A DNA stretch of 41,691 nucleotides from Comamonadaceae bacterium (GTDB taxonomy: Bacteria; Pseudomonadota; Gammaproteobacteria; Burkholderiales; Burkholderiaceae_C): the NCBI GenBank assembly GCA_947451995.1, contig CANGCI010000002.1:1-41691 (forward strand), read 5' to 3'. The notes beneath the pieces were generated by a model. That model was not told the origin of the DNA. It saw nothing but the letters and a program-made list of their open reading frames with translations, and ran no database searches. The translations under genes were made by a program, and so were the position numbers. Positions 15,351-23,946 of the stretch are shown here, one piece after another; the stretch's first letter is position 1; each line of letters opens with the position of its first letter.

Positions 15351-15366
15351 CACTGATGAGATCAAT

Positions 15367-16542
15367 TTACACCTTGAGGAATTCCCTCGTCAAGTGAATC
15401 CAATAGTCAGAACCTGTTGCAATGTTGTCATCGTTGAAGTCGTAACCCGGGTTGTGCACCATGCACGCGCCCGCGGAGTCGCCATCACCGTTGCCAATGA
15501 GCAAATAACTGCCAGGAATTTTTTCCAACATGAAGGCAAAGTCTTCGCTGCCAGTTAAAGGTGGGCCGTTTAAAACGACACGCTCAGCACCGACCAAATC
15601 CAAAGCCACTTGCCTTGCAAAATTGGTTTCGTTTTCTGAGTTCACCAACACGCAATAGCCTTCTTTCCAGTCGACCTCGGCCTTGCAGCCAAAGCTTTCG
15701 GCTTGTAATGTGGCAATGGCTTTGATGCGTTGTTCGAGCAATTTGCGAACACCAGGGTCCAAAGCGCGAACACTCAATTCGAGTGTGGCCAATGCGGGGA
15801 TCACATTGTTGGCCTTGCCAGCTTGAATGGAGCCCACCGTCACAACAGCGGTGTGCAGTGGATCGACATTGCGAGACACCACAGTTTGTAAAGCCATGAC
15901 GATAGACGCTGCAGCCACCAAAGAGTCTGCCGCGCGATGCGGCATACCACCATGACCGCCAGTTCCATTCACGCGAATGGTGACGTAGTCACTGGACGCC
16001 ATGGCACTGCCACTGCGAAACACAAATTTGCCCACAGGCACGCCAGGCATGTTGTGCATGGCAAAGATGGCATCGCAAGGGAACAAGTCAAACAGACCGT
16101 CTTGCATCATGCGCAGCGCGCCGCCACCGCCTTCTTCGGCCGGTTGAAAGATGAGGTGCAACACGCCATCAAACGCGCTGTTTAATGCCAACTCGTGGGC
16201 GGCGGCTAGCAGCATGGCGGTGTGGCCATCATGGCCGCAGGCATGCATCAGTCCGGGCTTGGTGCTCGACCATTCGGCGCCACTGGCCTCTTGAATAGGC
16301 AGGGCATCCATGTCGGCACGGAGGCCTAAGCTGCGCGTGCTGGTGCCGCGTTTGAGTGTGCCTACCACGCCGGTGCCCCCCAAACCGCGGTGAACTTGGT
16401 AGCCCCAAGATTCAAGCTTGGACGCCACCAACTCAGCGGTGCGATGTTCTTCAAACGCCAACTCGGGGTGACGGTGAATGTCACGCCGGAGTTGAATGAA
16501 CTCACCCACTCTGGCTGTGAGTGCCTCGCGCAAATAGGTCAT
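15367..16542 (-). CDS. M20-family amidohydrolase (hippurate/N-acyl-amino acid hydrolase type)
   Basis: A 391-residue metallopeptidase-fold hydrolase that removes an acyl group from N-acyl amino acids (hippurate hydrolase/HipO-like). Visible motifs are RRDIHRHPELAFEE at the N-terminus, GLRADMDALPIQE, HACGHDGHTAMLL, FQPAEEGGGGA, the metal ligand His in AMHNMPG and a C-terminal TGSEDFAFM. Cys, His, Glu and Asp ligands for the two-metal site all seem present. It starts 2 bp after the stop of the Bug receptor gene on the same strand, so the two form an operon. The pair suggests uptake of an aromatic or N-acylated acid followed by amide cleavage, releasing an amino acid such as glycine, in keeping with the glycine-controlled dadA next door. 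Confidence 0.85.
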   Translation of the reverse strand: MTYLREALTARVGEFIQLRRDIHRHPELAFEEHRTAELVASKLESWGYQVHRGLGGTGVVGTLKRGTSTRSLGLRADMDALPIQEASGAEWSSTKPGLMHACGHDGHTAMLLAAAHELALNSAFDGVLHLIFQPAEEGGGGALRMMQDGLFDLFPCDAIFAMHNMPGVPVGKFVFRSGSAMASSDYVTIRVNGTGGHGGMPHRAADSLVAAASIVMALQTVVSRNVDPLHTAVVTVGSIQAGKANNVIPALATLELSVRALDPGVRKLLEQRIKAIATLQAESFGCKAEVDWKEGYCVLVNSENETNFARQVALDLVGAERVVLNGPPLTGSEDFAFMLEKIPGSYLLIGNGDGDSAGACMVHNPGYDFNDDNIATGSDYWIHLTREFLKV

Positions 16543-16544
16543 GC

Positions 16545-17543
16545 TTATTGGGGTTGCAAGTTGATGGACTTGGCAATGGCGCGGAACTGTGCGGTGCCAT
16601 CGGCATACGCTTTGTCAACCGCTTGCAATGACAAGGGTTTGGCAACCAGTTGGCTGTTGGCTTCCAGGCCGCTGCGAACAGCAGGCTCGTTCAAAGACTC
16701 GGTGATGGCTTTGTAAATGATCTGAACGATGGGTTCAGGTGTGTCCTTTTTCACAAAGTAGCCAGTCCAAATGTTGAACGTGAAGTTCTTCAATGACTTG
16801 CTCTCTGTGATGGCGGGATACGCTTTGACAGATTCCAAACGCTCGCTGTTCAACATGGCCAGCACTTTGATCTTGCCTTGCTTTTGCAGTTCGTCGTAGG
16901 CTTTGCCATAAGGCGCCAAGAAAATGTCCACCTGGCCCCCAATCAAATCTTGGTTGGCAGGTGCAGCGCCTTTGTAGGGCACGTGCGTCATGGGGATGTT
17001 GGTGAGCTTGGACATGTGCTCACCCAACAGGTGATAGAAAGAACCTGGTCCTACGCTAGCGTAGGTGATAGGGCGACCTGCTTGAGCTTCTTTGCGGGCA
17101 TATTCAATGAACTCATCGACGTTGTTCACGGGCAAATCTTTGCGTGCCAAGAAGCCAATTTGCGCTGTGGCAATCATTTGTACCAAGCGGAAATCTTCGC
17201 TTTTGAATTTAACGGCGGAAATGGCCAAAGGTGCCAAGATCAATTCGTTGGGTGAGCCTTGAAAAATGATTTGACCGTCTGAAGGGGAGTTCAAAACTTT
17301 TTGCGCAGCAATGGCACCGCTAGCACCGCCGAGGTTGTCCACGATGACGGGCTGGCCCATGTGTTTGGTCAAAGCGTTGTTCACTGTGCGGGCAATCACA
17401 TCTGAAATGCCGCCAGCGGGGTAGGGCACCAACAGGGTGATCGGCTTGGTGGGGTAGGTTTGTGCCAACACTGTGCCGGCCAAAAGCAAGCCGCCCAGCG
17501 CGACAGTAGCGCGCTTGAAATATTTTTCAACCACTGAGTTCAT
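16545..17543 (-). CDS. Bug-family (TctC) periplasmic solute receptor
   Basis: A 332-residue exported protein with a signal peptide of about 27 residues ending at VLAQ, then the typical YPTKPITLLVPYPAGGISDVIAR opening of Bug receptors (tripartite tricarboxylate transporter receptor family). NLGGASGAIAAQKV and VPYKGAAPANQDLIGGQVD are further family marks. It binds a carboxylated solute in the periplasm. No TctA/TctB membrane genes are in the window, which is common for orphan Bug genes in Burkholderiales. A gene for a LysR regulator diverges from it. The M20 amidohydrolase that follows suggests an N-acyl amino acid or similar amide as ligand; this is inference. Confidence 0.9.
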   Translation of the reverse strand: MNSVVEKYFKRATVALGGLLLAGTVLAQTYPTKPITLLVPYPAGGISDVIARTVNNALTKHMGQPVIVDNLGGASGAIAAQKVLNSPSDGQIIFQGSPNELILAPLAISAVKFKSEDFRLVQMIATAQIGFLARKDLPVNNVDEFIEYARKEAQAGRPITYASVGPGSFYHLLGEHMSKLTNIPMTHVPYKGAAPANQDLIGGQVDIFLAPYGKAYDELQKQGKIKVLAMLNSERLESVKAYPAITESKSLKNFTFNIWTGYFVKKDTPEPIVQIIYKAITESLNEPAVRSGLEANSQLVAKPLSLQAVDKAYADGTAQFRAIAKSINLQPQ

Positions 17544-17605
17544 TTCTTGTCTCCTCTTTTGATGAATAGTGCCCTCATCCTAAAAATGGCTTGAAGCTAA
17601 GTCAA

Positions 17606-17642
17606 ATGCATAATAATATGCATTAGCATGATTTAAATGCAT
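17606..17642. promoter_or_regulatory. putative LysR operator with three ATGCAT repeats
   Basis: In the divergent Bug/LysR region, ATGCAT at 17606-17611 and 17618-17623 form an inverted repeat around AATAAT, and a third ATGCAT follows at 17637-17642, 11 bp before the LysR start codon. Position and symmetry fit a binding site for the divergent LysR protein; no experimental support. Confidence 0.45.
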
Positions 17643-17653
17643 GGAGAAAAGCG

Positions 17654-18538
17654 ATGACTTTGGTTCAACTGAAGCACTTCATTGAGTTGGCCGCCAATGG
17701 CTCGTTCAGCAAATCGGCTGAAAGACTATTCTTAACTCAGCCCGCCCTCAGCCGGAGCATCAAATCTCTGGAGGATGAACTGGGACAAGCCTTGTTTGAC
17801 AGAGTGGGGCGCAAGAATGAACTGACGCCCTTTGGGCATCACATCTTGGGGCAAGCGCGCGAATTACTCGATGCCGCCAACAACTTGAAGCAGAGCAGCA
17901 AGCACCTTTTAACAGGACGTCATGGCCAACTGAAGTTGGGATTGGGTTCGGGTCCTGGCGCTTTGTGGATGACGCCACTTTTAACTTATGTGGCCAACGA
18001 ATGCCCCGGCGCACGTTTGGAAATCGCCAGGGGTGCGACCAATTTGTTGGTTCAACAACTCAGAGAGCGCTTGTTGGATGCGTTGATCTTGGACATTCGC
18101 TCACTCAGTCCATCGACTGATTTGAAAGTAGAACCCTTGTGTGAGTTGCCAGGCACTTTCATGTGCAACAAAAAACATCCGCTTGCCAAACTGAAGCAAG
18201 TCACGTTTGAGCAATTGCTTGAATACCCTATTGCATCAACCCCCTTGAGTGATGAGGTGGCGCGAGTGCTGACTGAAAGATATGGTGCGCAAGCGCATCC
18301 AGAGCAACTGATTCAGTTGCGCTGCGAAGAAATATCGAGTTTGTTGGATGTGGCCAGAAACACGCAAGCGGTGGTGTTGACGGTGCGTGCAGTTGCGCCC
18401 GATTTGATCGAGTTGCCAGTGACACCCGCCCTGCATGCCAATGCCCGCTTTGGCTGGGTCTCTCTTAAGTCAAGGTCGGAAGTGCCCTTGGCCAGAGTGC
18501 TACGCGAGGCAGCAGTACAGCGTTTGTCGGCGCTTTAA
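17654..18538 (+). CDS. LysR-family transcriptional regulator (divergent to Bug/M20 operon)
   Basis: A 294-residue LTTR. Residues 1-60 hold the winged helix-turn-helix (LKHFIELAANGSFSKSAERL, TQPALSRSIKSLEDELG, LFDR). The remainder is a two-lobe substrate-binding domain beginning near residue 90 with LKLGLGSGPGALW. GGAG stands 9 bp before ATG 17654. It is transcribed away from the Bug receptor, amidohydrolase and dadA genes across a 110-bp region holding repeated ATGCAT sites, and probably controls that operon in response to the transported substrate. Its stop overlaps the end of convergent copZ by 4 bp. Confidence 0.9.
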   Translation: MTLVQLKHFIELAANGSFSKSAERLFLTQPALSRSIKSLEDELGQALFDRVGRKNELTPFGHHILGQARELLDAANNLKQSSKHLLTGRHGQLKLGLGSGPGALWMTPLLTYVANECPGARLEIARGATNLLVQQLRERLLDALILDIRSLSPSTDLKVEPLCELPGTFMCNKKHPLAKLKQVTFEQLLEYPIASTPLSDEVARVLTERYGAQAHPEQLIQLRCEEISSLLDVARNTQAVVLTVRAVAPDLIELPVTPALHANARFGWVSLKSRSEVPLARVLREAAVQRLSAL

Positions 18539-18732
18539 GCGGCTACCGTGTAGCCTTCTTCTGCAATGACGTGCGCAATTTCTTCGCGCGCTTTGGAACT
18601 CTCTACATCCACTTTGCCTGCAGGTCGGTCGATGGCCACTTTGGCTTCAGGATCTAAACGGGTGATGGCTTTTTTAACGGACATTTCGCAATGGCCACAA
18701 GTCATGCCTTGAACTTGAAATGTGTTGTTCAT
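18535..18732 (-). CDS. copZ: copper chaperone, heavy-metal-associated domain
   Basis: A 65-residue single HMA domain (ferredoxin-like fold) with the metal motif MTCGHC at about residues 9-14, where the two Cys bind Cu(I), and a C-terminal EEGYTV. ATG 18732 is chosen because GAGGAG lies 6 nt upstream; a TTG two codons earlier overlaps that spacer. It would carry Cu(I) to the divergently encoded CopA. Only 39 bp separate the two genes, so their promoters must overlap. I could not find a clear CueR palindrome there. Confidence 0.9.
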   Translation of the reverse strand: MNNTFQVQGMTCGHCEMSVKKAITRLDPEAKVAIDRPAGKVDVESSKAREEIAHVIAEEGYTVAA

Positions 18733-18771
18733 GATCAACTCCTCTCAATATATTAGATGTAAGCTTAGCCT

Positions 18772-21027
18772 ATGTCTGAATTGTCCTGCGATATTGGTAT
18801 TGGTGGCATGACCTGCGCGTCATGTGTTGCGCGGGTGGAACGCGCTATCGGAAAGTTGACCGATGTCAAAGACGTCAGTGTGAATTTGGCCACTGAATCA
18901 GCAAGGGTCACTTGGAAGTCGCCAGAGTCTGGCGCCGTCAATGCGCAAGAACAGCAAGCCCGCTTGCGACGTGCAGTGCGCGATGCGGGTTACGAGCCCT
19001 TGGCCGCAGACCATTTGGAGCAAGCGCCCGCTGGGGCATGGTCTGGTTTTGGTCCAGTCGCTGTGGGGTTGTTGCTCAGTGCGCCTTTGGTTCTGCCGAT
19101 GTTGGGCGATGCACTCGGCAAGCATTGGATGTTGCCTGCGCTGTGGCAGTTTTTATTGGCCACACCTGTGCAATTTATTCTGGGTGCTCGTTTTTACAAA
19201 GCAGGTTGGCACGCCTTGTTGGCAGGCAGTGGCAACATGGATTTGTTGGTGGCCATTGGCACCTCTGCGGGCTGGTTGTTGTCCATGTGGTTGTGGCTGA
19301 TGGCACCTGATGGGCACATGGTGCATTTGTATTTTGAAGGATCTGCCGTTGTCATTACCCTGGTCTTGCTAGGCAAGTGGCTTGAAGCACGTGCCAAGCG
19401 TCAAACCACCGATGCCATTCGGGCTTTGCATGCACTGCGTCCAGAAAAAGCACGTGTCATCACAGCCGATGGTGAAGTCGAAATTCCCATCGAAGAATTG
19501 TTGGTGGGCGATCGCATGCTGGTGCTGCCGGGTGAACGTTTTGCCGCCGATGGCGTGGTGCTGGAAGGGCAGACACAAGTCGATGAAGCCATGCTGACGG
19601 GCGAGCCTTTGCCTGTCCCTAAAAGTATTGGCGAACGCGTGACGGGTGGCAGCATCAATGGTGAGGGCCGCGTGCTGGTCACTGTCAGTGCCACAGGCAC
19701 CACAACGGTGTTGTCCAACATCATTCGCTTGGTTGAAGATGCGCAGGCTGCCAAAGCACCCATTCAGCGTTTGGTGGATCAGGTATCGGCCGTGTTTGTG
19801 CCTGTGGTTTTGGTGCTGGCAATGGTCACTTTGTTGGCGTGGTGGTTCACGGGGCACAGTCTAGAGGTCTCGCTCATTCACAGTGTGGCTGTTTTGGTGA
19901 TCGCTTGTCCCTGTGCTTTGGGTTTGGCTACGCCCGCCGCCATCATGGCGGGCACTGGCGTGGCTGCCAAGCATGGCATCCTGATCAAAGATGCGCAGGC
20001 ACTAGAAATCGCCCACAAAGTTGACACCGTCGCTTTTGACAAGACAGGTACTTTGACCCTCGGACAGCCGCGGCTGATTTCCCTGACATCGGTCAAGCTA
20101 CAAGATGCGCCAAACCCACATTCGGACGACCCACTGTTGATGTTGGCCGCCAGCTTGCAAAGCGGAAGTGAACACCCCTTGGCGCATGCTGTCGTGCAAG
20201 CAGCCAAAACGCAGAGCTTGCAGTTCGTGGTGCCTGACGACGTTAAAGCGGTGCCAGGTTTTGGTAGCGAAGGCCGTGTGCAGGGCCGTCATTTGTTGTT
20301 GGGCAGTTTGCGTTGGATGGACTCGCTCAATGTGCCAGACGGGCCGTGGCAAGCACAGGCAGCAAGCAAGCAGGCCGAAGGTGCCACTGTCTCGATCTTG
20401 GCTGAGCGCTCCCAAGCTGGCGTCAGCCCTTTGGCCGTCTTGGCGTTTGGCGACGAGCCCAAACCTGGCGTGCAAGCCGCATTGAAGTTGCTGCGTCAGC
20501 GCGGACTTCGGCTGGTCATGATTTCGGGTGACAACAAAGGCGCGGCACAAGCCATGGCGGCGCGTTTAGGACTTCAACCTGAAGAGGTGTTTGCAGAAGT
20601 ATTGCCTGGCGACAAAGCTGCATTGGTTAAAAGTTTGCAAGCCCATTCAACAGGTGCGCCGCATGTGGTGGCTTTTGTTGGGGACGGTATCAATGATGCG
20701 CCGGCATTGGCCGCTGCGGATGTGGGATTGGCCATGGCCAATTTGAATGCCGATGGCAGGCGTGGTGGCACCGATGTGGCCATGCAAGCCGCAGGCATCA
20801 CGTTGATGCGCGGCGATGTGGCCTTGGTGGCTGGCGCCTTGGAAATTTCTGCGCGCACAGTGGCCAAAATTCGGCAAAATTTATTTTGGGCATTTGCCTA
20901 CAACGCAGCGGGCATTCCGCTGGCAGCCATGGGCTACCTGAGCCCTGTGGTGGCTGGGGCGGCCATGGCATTGAGTTCGGTCAGTGTGATGACCAATGCC
21001 TTGCTGCTCAAGCGCTGGAAGCCTTAA
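18772..21027 (+). CDS. copA: copper-exporting P1B-type ATPase
   Basis: A 751-residue heavy-metal P-type ATPase of the inner membrane that pumps Cu(I) out at the cost of ATP. It has one N-terminal HMA domain with GGMTCASC (Cys15 and Cys18), about eight membrane segments, the actuator TGEP loop, the intramembrane CPC motif at residues 379-381 (IACPCALG), the phosphorylated Asp423 in DKTGT, the HP motif (SEHPLAHA), and GDGINDAP in the hinge. The late-helix segment YNAAGIPLAA also matches Cu(I) pumps. It is divergent from copZ, forming a copper-resistance pair next to the heme-copper oxidase genes. No defect seen. Confidence 0.95.
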   Translation: MSELSCDIGIGGMTCASCVARVERAIGKLTDVKDVSVNLATESARVTWKSPESGAVNAQEQQARLRRAVRDAGYEPLAADHLEQAPAGAWSGFGPVAVGLLLSAPLVLPMLGDALGKHWMLPALWQFLLATPVQFILGARFYKAGWHALLAGSGNMDLLVAIGTSAGWLLSMWLWLMAPDGHMVHLYFEGSAVVITLVLLGKWLEARAKRQTTDAIRALHALRPEKARVITADGEVEIPIEELLVGDRMLVLPGERFAADGVVLEGQTQVDEAMLTGEPLPVPKSIGERVTGGSINGEGRVLVTVSATGTTTVLSNIIRLVEDAQAAKAPIQRLVDQVSAVFVPVVLVLAMVTLLAWWFTGHSLEVSLIHSVAVLVIACPCALGLATPAAIMAGTGVAAKHGILIKDAQALEIAHKVDTVAFDKTGTLTLGQPRLISLTSVKLQDAPNPHSDDPLLMLAASLQSGSEHPLAHAVVQAAKTQSLQFVVPDDVKAVPGFGSEGRVQGRHLLLGSLRWMDSLNVPDGPWQAQAASKQAEGATVSILAERSQAGVSPLAVLAFGDEPKPGVQAALKLLRQRGLRLVMISGDNKGAAQAMAARLGLQPEEVFAEVLPGDKAALVKSLQAHSTGAPHVVAFVGDGINDAPALAAADVGLAMANLNADGRRGGTDVAMQAAGITLMRGDVALVAGALEISARTVAKIRQNLFWAFAYNAAGIPLAAMGYLSPVVAGAAMALSSVSVMTNALLLKRWKP

Positions 21028-21110
21028 TCGGGCAAGACCAAGGCGTGATAGGCATGCCAAGTGGCATGACCAATCAAAGGTGCTGTGAAAAGAAGCAAGG
21101 ATTTGAGAAA
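21024..21110 (-). pseudogene. possible C-terminal remnant of a DUF2189-like membrane protein
   Basis: On the minus strand a 28-codon open stretch ends at a stop overlapping the copA stop and reads FLKSLLLFTAPLIGHATWHAYHALV. The GHATWHAY block resembles the C-terminal end of DUF2189-type membrane proteins as I remember them. The frame is closed by a stop at 21111-21113 and no start codon with ribosome binding site precedes it. This looks like the tail of a decayed gene; it may also be chance. Confidence 0.3.
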
Positions 21111-21218
21111 TTAAACTTTGCAGGTGCGGGTATTCTTGGTCTGCAAACAGCGCAAACACTCAGGGGCTTCGCTAGAAGGCCGCTTGAGGCGCGGCTGAAA
21201 GTGCTTCTTTAAATTGAC

Positions 21219-22100
21219 TTAAGTCAAGATGTAGTGGTCAAGCAGCAGTACCGCAAAGAGCGCCGTGAGATGAATCAGCGAAAAGCGAAATGTTTTGCGC
21301 GCCAATTCGTCTGAATATTTCTTAAACAGTGCAACGGCATAGGCAATGAAGCCGATGCTCAACACCACGGCGCCTGCCAAGTAAATCCAAGAACTCATGC
21401 CAAATGCAAACGGCATCAAGCAAGACGCTGCGAGCAAAAAGGTGTAGAGCAAAATTTGAAGCCGTGTGAAATCATTGCCGTGGGTGACTGGCAACATGGG
21501 CAAGCCAGACTTGCGATAGTCCTCAACGCGGTACAAAGCCAGTGCCCAAAAATGGGGCGGCGTCCACAGAAAAATGATCAGGAAAAGAATGGCGGCTTCT
21601 GCGCCTACTTCGCCTGTCATGGCGGCCCAACCCAAGACTGGTGGCATGGCGCCAGAAGCGCCACCAATGACGATGTTTTGAGGTGTCATGGGCTTGAGAA
21701 TCAGGGTGTAAATGACGGCGTAGCCCACGAAGGTGGCGAAGGTCAACCACATGGTGATGGGGTTGATCCACACGTACAAAATGAACGAGCCTATGGCGCA
21801 CAGCGTGGCTGAAAAAATCAGGGCTTGCATGTCAGACAACTCGCCCTTGGCGGTTGGGCGCCAAGACGTTCTGCGCATCTTGGCATCAATGGTTTTTTCA
21901 ACCAAACAATTGAAGGCCGCTGCTGCGCCCGCAACCAGCCAAATGCCCAAACAGGCCAGCGCCATTCTTTGCCACTCATCCCATGTTGGAAGTCCAGGTA
22001 CAGCCAGCACCATGCCAATCAGCGCGCAGAACACAATCAGCTGAATAACCCTTGGCTTAGTGAGTGCGTTGTACTGTTTAAAAAGGGTGCCAATGTTCAT
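21219..22100 (-). CDS. ctaB: protoheme IX farnesyltransferase (heme O synthase)
   Basis: A 293-residue UbiA-family prenyltransferase with about nine membrane segments that adds farnesyl to heme B, giving heme O for the cytochrome oxidase. Family marks are [11 protein letters not shown] at the N-terminus, the aspartate-rich [15 protein letters not shown] (DxxMxRT type), [23 protein letters not shown] and [14 protein letters not shown] take ATG 22100 as start; a TTG 12 codons earlier extends the frame without added conservation. It diverges from the oxidase operon. In related Burkholderiales it usually follows ctaA downstream of the SURF1 gene, so the position here is a rearrangement. ctaA is not in the window. 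Confidence 0.93.
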   Translation of the reverse strand: MNIGTLFKQYNALTKPRVIQLIVFCALIGMVLAVPGLPTWDEWQRMALACLGIWLVAGAAAAFNCLVEKTIDAKMRRTSWRPTAKGELSDMQALIFSATLCAIGSFILYVWINPITMWLTFATFVGYAVIYTLILKPMTPQNIVIGGASGAMPPVLGWAAMTGEVGAEAAILFLIIFLWTPPHFWALALYRVEDYRKSGLPMLPVTHGNDFTRLQILLYTFLLAASCLMPFAFGMSSWIYLAGAVVLSIGFIAYAVALFKKYSDELARKTFRFSLIHLTALFAVLLLDHYILT

Positions 22101-22256
22101 TTGTGACTTTGTTTGGATAATGACGCTCAAGGACAAGTTGCGGATCTCAATGCGAGACTAAAAAAATTTAGAAAGTAAGTTTTTAGTAATGTTCTATCGA
22201 GGCAAGCTTGGCATGCGCATGGCGCTTTGCGCTTTATTCGCTAAGAGCCGACTATG

Positions 22257-22262
22257 TATAAT
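22257..22262 (+). promoter_or_regulatory. -10 box of the cytochrome oxidase operon
   Basis: A perfect TATAAT 46 bp before the cytochrome c start codon. A weak -35 (TTTATT, 22233-22238) lies 18 bp upstream. The transcription start would fall near 22269, inside the FNR-type box. Confidence 0.5.
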
Positions 22263-22264
22263 AT

Positions 22265-22278
22265 TTGATTTAGATCAA
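22265..22278. promoter_or_regulatory. FNR/Anr-type operator over the oxidase promoter
   Basis: TTGAT-TTAG-ATCAA is a perfect match to the FNR/Anr consensus TTGAT-N4-ATCAA. It begins 2 bp after the TATAAT box, so the site covers the predicted transcription start. A regulator bound there should block transcription, consistent with shutting down a low-affinity aa3 oxidase when oxygen runs out. The divergent ctaB start is 165 bp away. Confidence 0.6.
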
Positions 22279-22307
22279 CCACAACTAATTTTTTCAGAAT
22301 GCGTCCC

Positions 22308-22967
22308 ATGAGTTTCAAATCTTTTGCCATTGCGGCAGCTTTGTTCGCGGGCATGGCTGGCCAAATGTCAGTCGCGCAAGACCTTAAGGGTGATGTTCAG
22401 GCTGGAGAGAAAAAAATTGCCATGTGCATCGGTTGCCATGGCATCGTTGGCTACCAAGCCAGCTTCCCATCGGTCTACAAAGTTCCCATGATTTCAGGTC
22501 AGGGCGCCAAATACATTTCTAATGCATTGGCTGCTTACAAGTCCGGCGAGCGCAAACATCCCACCATGCGAACTGTTGCCATGGGTTTGACGGCACAAGA
22601 CGTTGCCGACATTTCTGCCTACTATGAACAACATGGCAACGGTTTGCCAGCACCCGATCAAATTGCCCCTGCGCCTGCAAAGGTTGCTGAGTTGTTGACC
22701 AAAGGCGGTTGCACCGGTTGCCACGGCGCCAATTTCAGCAAGCCCACCACGCCCGATTTCCCCAAAGTGGCTGGCCAGCACAAAGATTACTTGTACATGG
22801 CACTCAAGTCGTACAAAGAAGAAGGCTCTAGCACTTGGGGCCGTAACAATGCTGTCATGGGCGGCGTTGCAAAGCAATATTCATTGGCCGAGCTCAAAAT
22901 GATTGCAGATTATTTGGGCAGCCAACAAGGGGAACTCAAAGTTGTTCCTCAGTCCAAATTCCGTTGA
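22308..22967 (+). CDS. diheme cytochrome c4-like protein
   Basis: A 219-residue periplasmic protein with a signal peptide (about 23 residues, ending SVAQ) and two class I cytochrome c domains. The heme-binding motifs are CIGCH in the first half and CTGCH in the second; candidate distal Met residues lie in PTMRTVAMGL and NNAVMGGVAKQYS. It would carry electrons to the oxidase encoded directly downstream. ATG 22308 is preferred to ATG 22299, since it starts a typical basic n-region (SFKSFAIAAA). It is the first gene of the cox operon, under the FNR-type box. Confidence 0.9.
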   Translation: MSFKSFAIAAALFAGMAGQMSVAQDLKGDVQAGEKKIAMCIGCHGIVGYQASFPSVYKVPMISGQGAKYISNALAAYKSGERKHPTMRTVAMGLTAQDVADISAYYEQHGNGLPAPDQIAPAPAKVAELLTKGGCTGCHGANFSKPTTPDFPKVAGQHKDYLYMALKSYKEEGSSTWGRNNAVMGGVAKQYSLAELKMIADYLGSQQGELKVVPQSKFR

Positions 22968-23009
22968 TACCGGTTGGTCATCTCCTGCACTGTTTTTCGA
23001 GGATTTAAA

Positions 23010-23921
23010 GTGAATAAATTGAGCCAACATTGGAAAAAAATCGCCAACAGCAGCGTCGCTGCTTTGGCGGGTCTGGCATCTTCAGCCTATGCCGTTAATG
23101 ACTTGCCCGGCGGACCGGCTGTCCGTCAATTGAATTTGCATGCGCCTGCAACCAAGTTGGCTGCAGACCAAGGCAGCTTGCACGTTTTCATGATGATCAT
23201 TTGTTTGGTCATCTTCGTGGCTGTTTTTGGTGTGATGTTTTATTCCATCTTGAAGCACCGCAAATCATTGGGTCACAAGCCTGCGCATTTCCACGAGTCT
23301 GTCAAAGTTGAAATTGCTTGGACCTTGGCGCCTTTCATCATTGTGATTTTCATGGCCATTCCTGCGACCAAAACAGTGATTGCGCAAAAAGACACATCCA
23401 ATGCCGACCTCACCATCAAGGCCACAGGCCACCAGTGGCGTTGGGGTTATGACTACATCAAAGGTGAAGGCGAGGGCATTGCCTTCATTTCATCCTTGGA
23501 CAATGAACACCGCATCTTGTCAAACTCAGGTGCAAAAGGTGACATGCCCGACGATTACTTGTTGAAAGTCGACAATCCTTTGGTGGTGCCAGTTGGTAAA
23601 AAAATTCGCATCATCACAACGTCCTCCGATGTGATCCATGCATTTGCTGTGCCTTCCTTTGGTATCAAGCAAGACGCCATTCCTGGTTTTGTTCGTGACA
23701 CCCATTTCTTGGCTGAGCGAACAGGCATGTTCTATGGTCAGTGCCAAGAATTGTGCGGTAAAGAGCACGCTTACATGCCCATCAATGTGCAGGTTCTGTC
23801 CGAAGCTGATTACTCAGCTTGGGTTCAAAAGAAAAAGGCTGAAGCAGCACCTGCTGCAGCCAAGAATGAAGCCGCTCCCGCTGCGCAAGTAGCCCAAGCG
23901 CCTGTTTCTGAAAAGAAGTGA
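23010..23921 (+). CDS. coxB: cytochrome c oxidase subunit II
   Basis: A 303-residue subunit with the CuA site. A GTG start at 23010 has GAGG 9 bp upstream and gives a good signal peptide (ending SSAYA). Two membrane hairpin segments (about 55-80 and 100-120) precede the cupredoxin domain. CuA ligands are visible: His in DVIHAFAVPSFG, and Cys, Glu, Cys, His and Met in GQCQELCGKEHAYM. The aromatic patch GHQWRWGYDY accepts electrons from cytochrome c. The last 30 residues are an Ala/Pro/Lys-rich tail with no second heme domain, so this is the aa3 form without fused cytochrome c. Confidence 0.95.
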   Translation: MNKLSQHWKKIANSSVAALAGLASSAYAVNDLPGGPAVRQLNLHAPATKLAADQGSLHVFMMIICLVIFVAVFGVMFYSILKHRKSLGHKPAHFHESVKVEIAWTLAPFIIVIFMAIPATKTVIAQKDTSNADLTIKATGHQWRWGYDYIKGEGEGIAFISSLDNEHRILSNSGAKGDMPDDYLLKVDNPLVVPVGKKIRIITTSSDVIHAFAVPSFGIKQDAIPGFVRDTHFLAERTGMFYGQCQELCGKEHAYMPINVQVLSEADYSAWVQKKKAEAAPAAAKNEAAPAAQVAQAPVSEKK

Positions 23922-23946
23922 TTGAGTTGAAAGACTGAGGTAAACC

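Noticed and set aside
18733-18771. CueR-type operator between copZ and copA
   Set aside because: No dyad resembling the CueR consensus could be found in the 39-bp gap.
21114-21215. Minus-strand open stretch with CLRCLQTKNTRTC after ctaB
   Set aside because: The two Cys pairs look suggestive, but there is no start codon or ribosome binding site and no family resemblance I can name.
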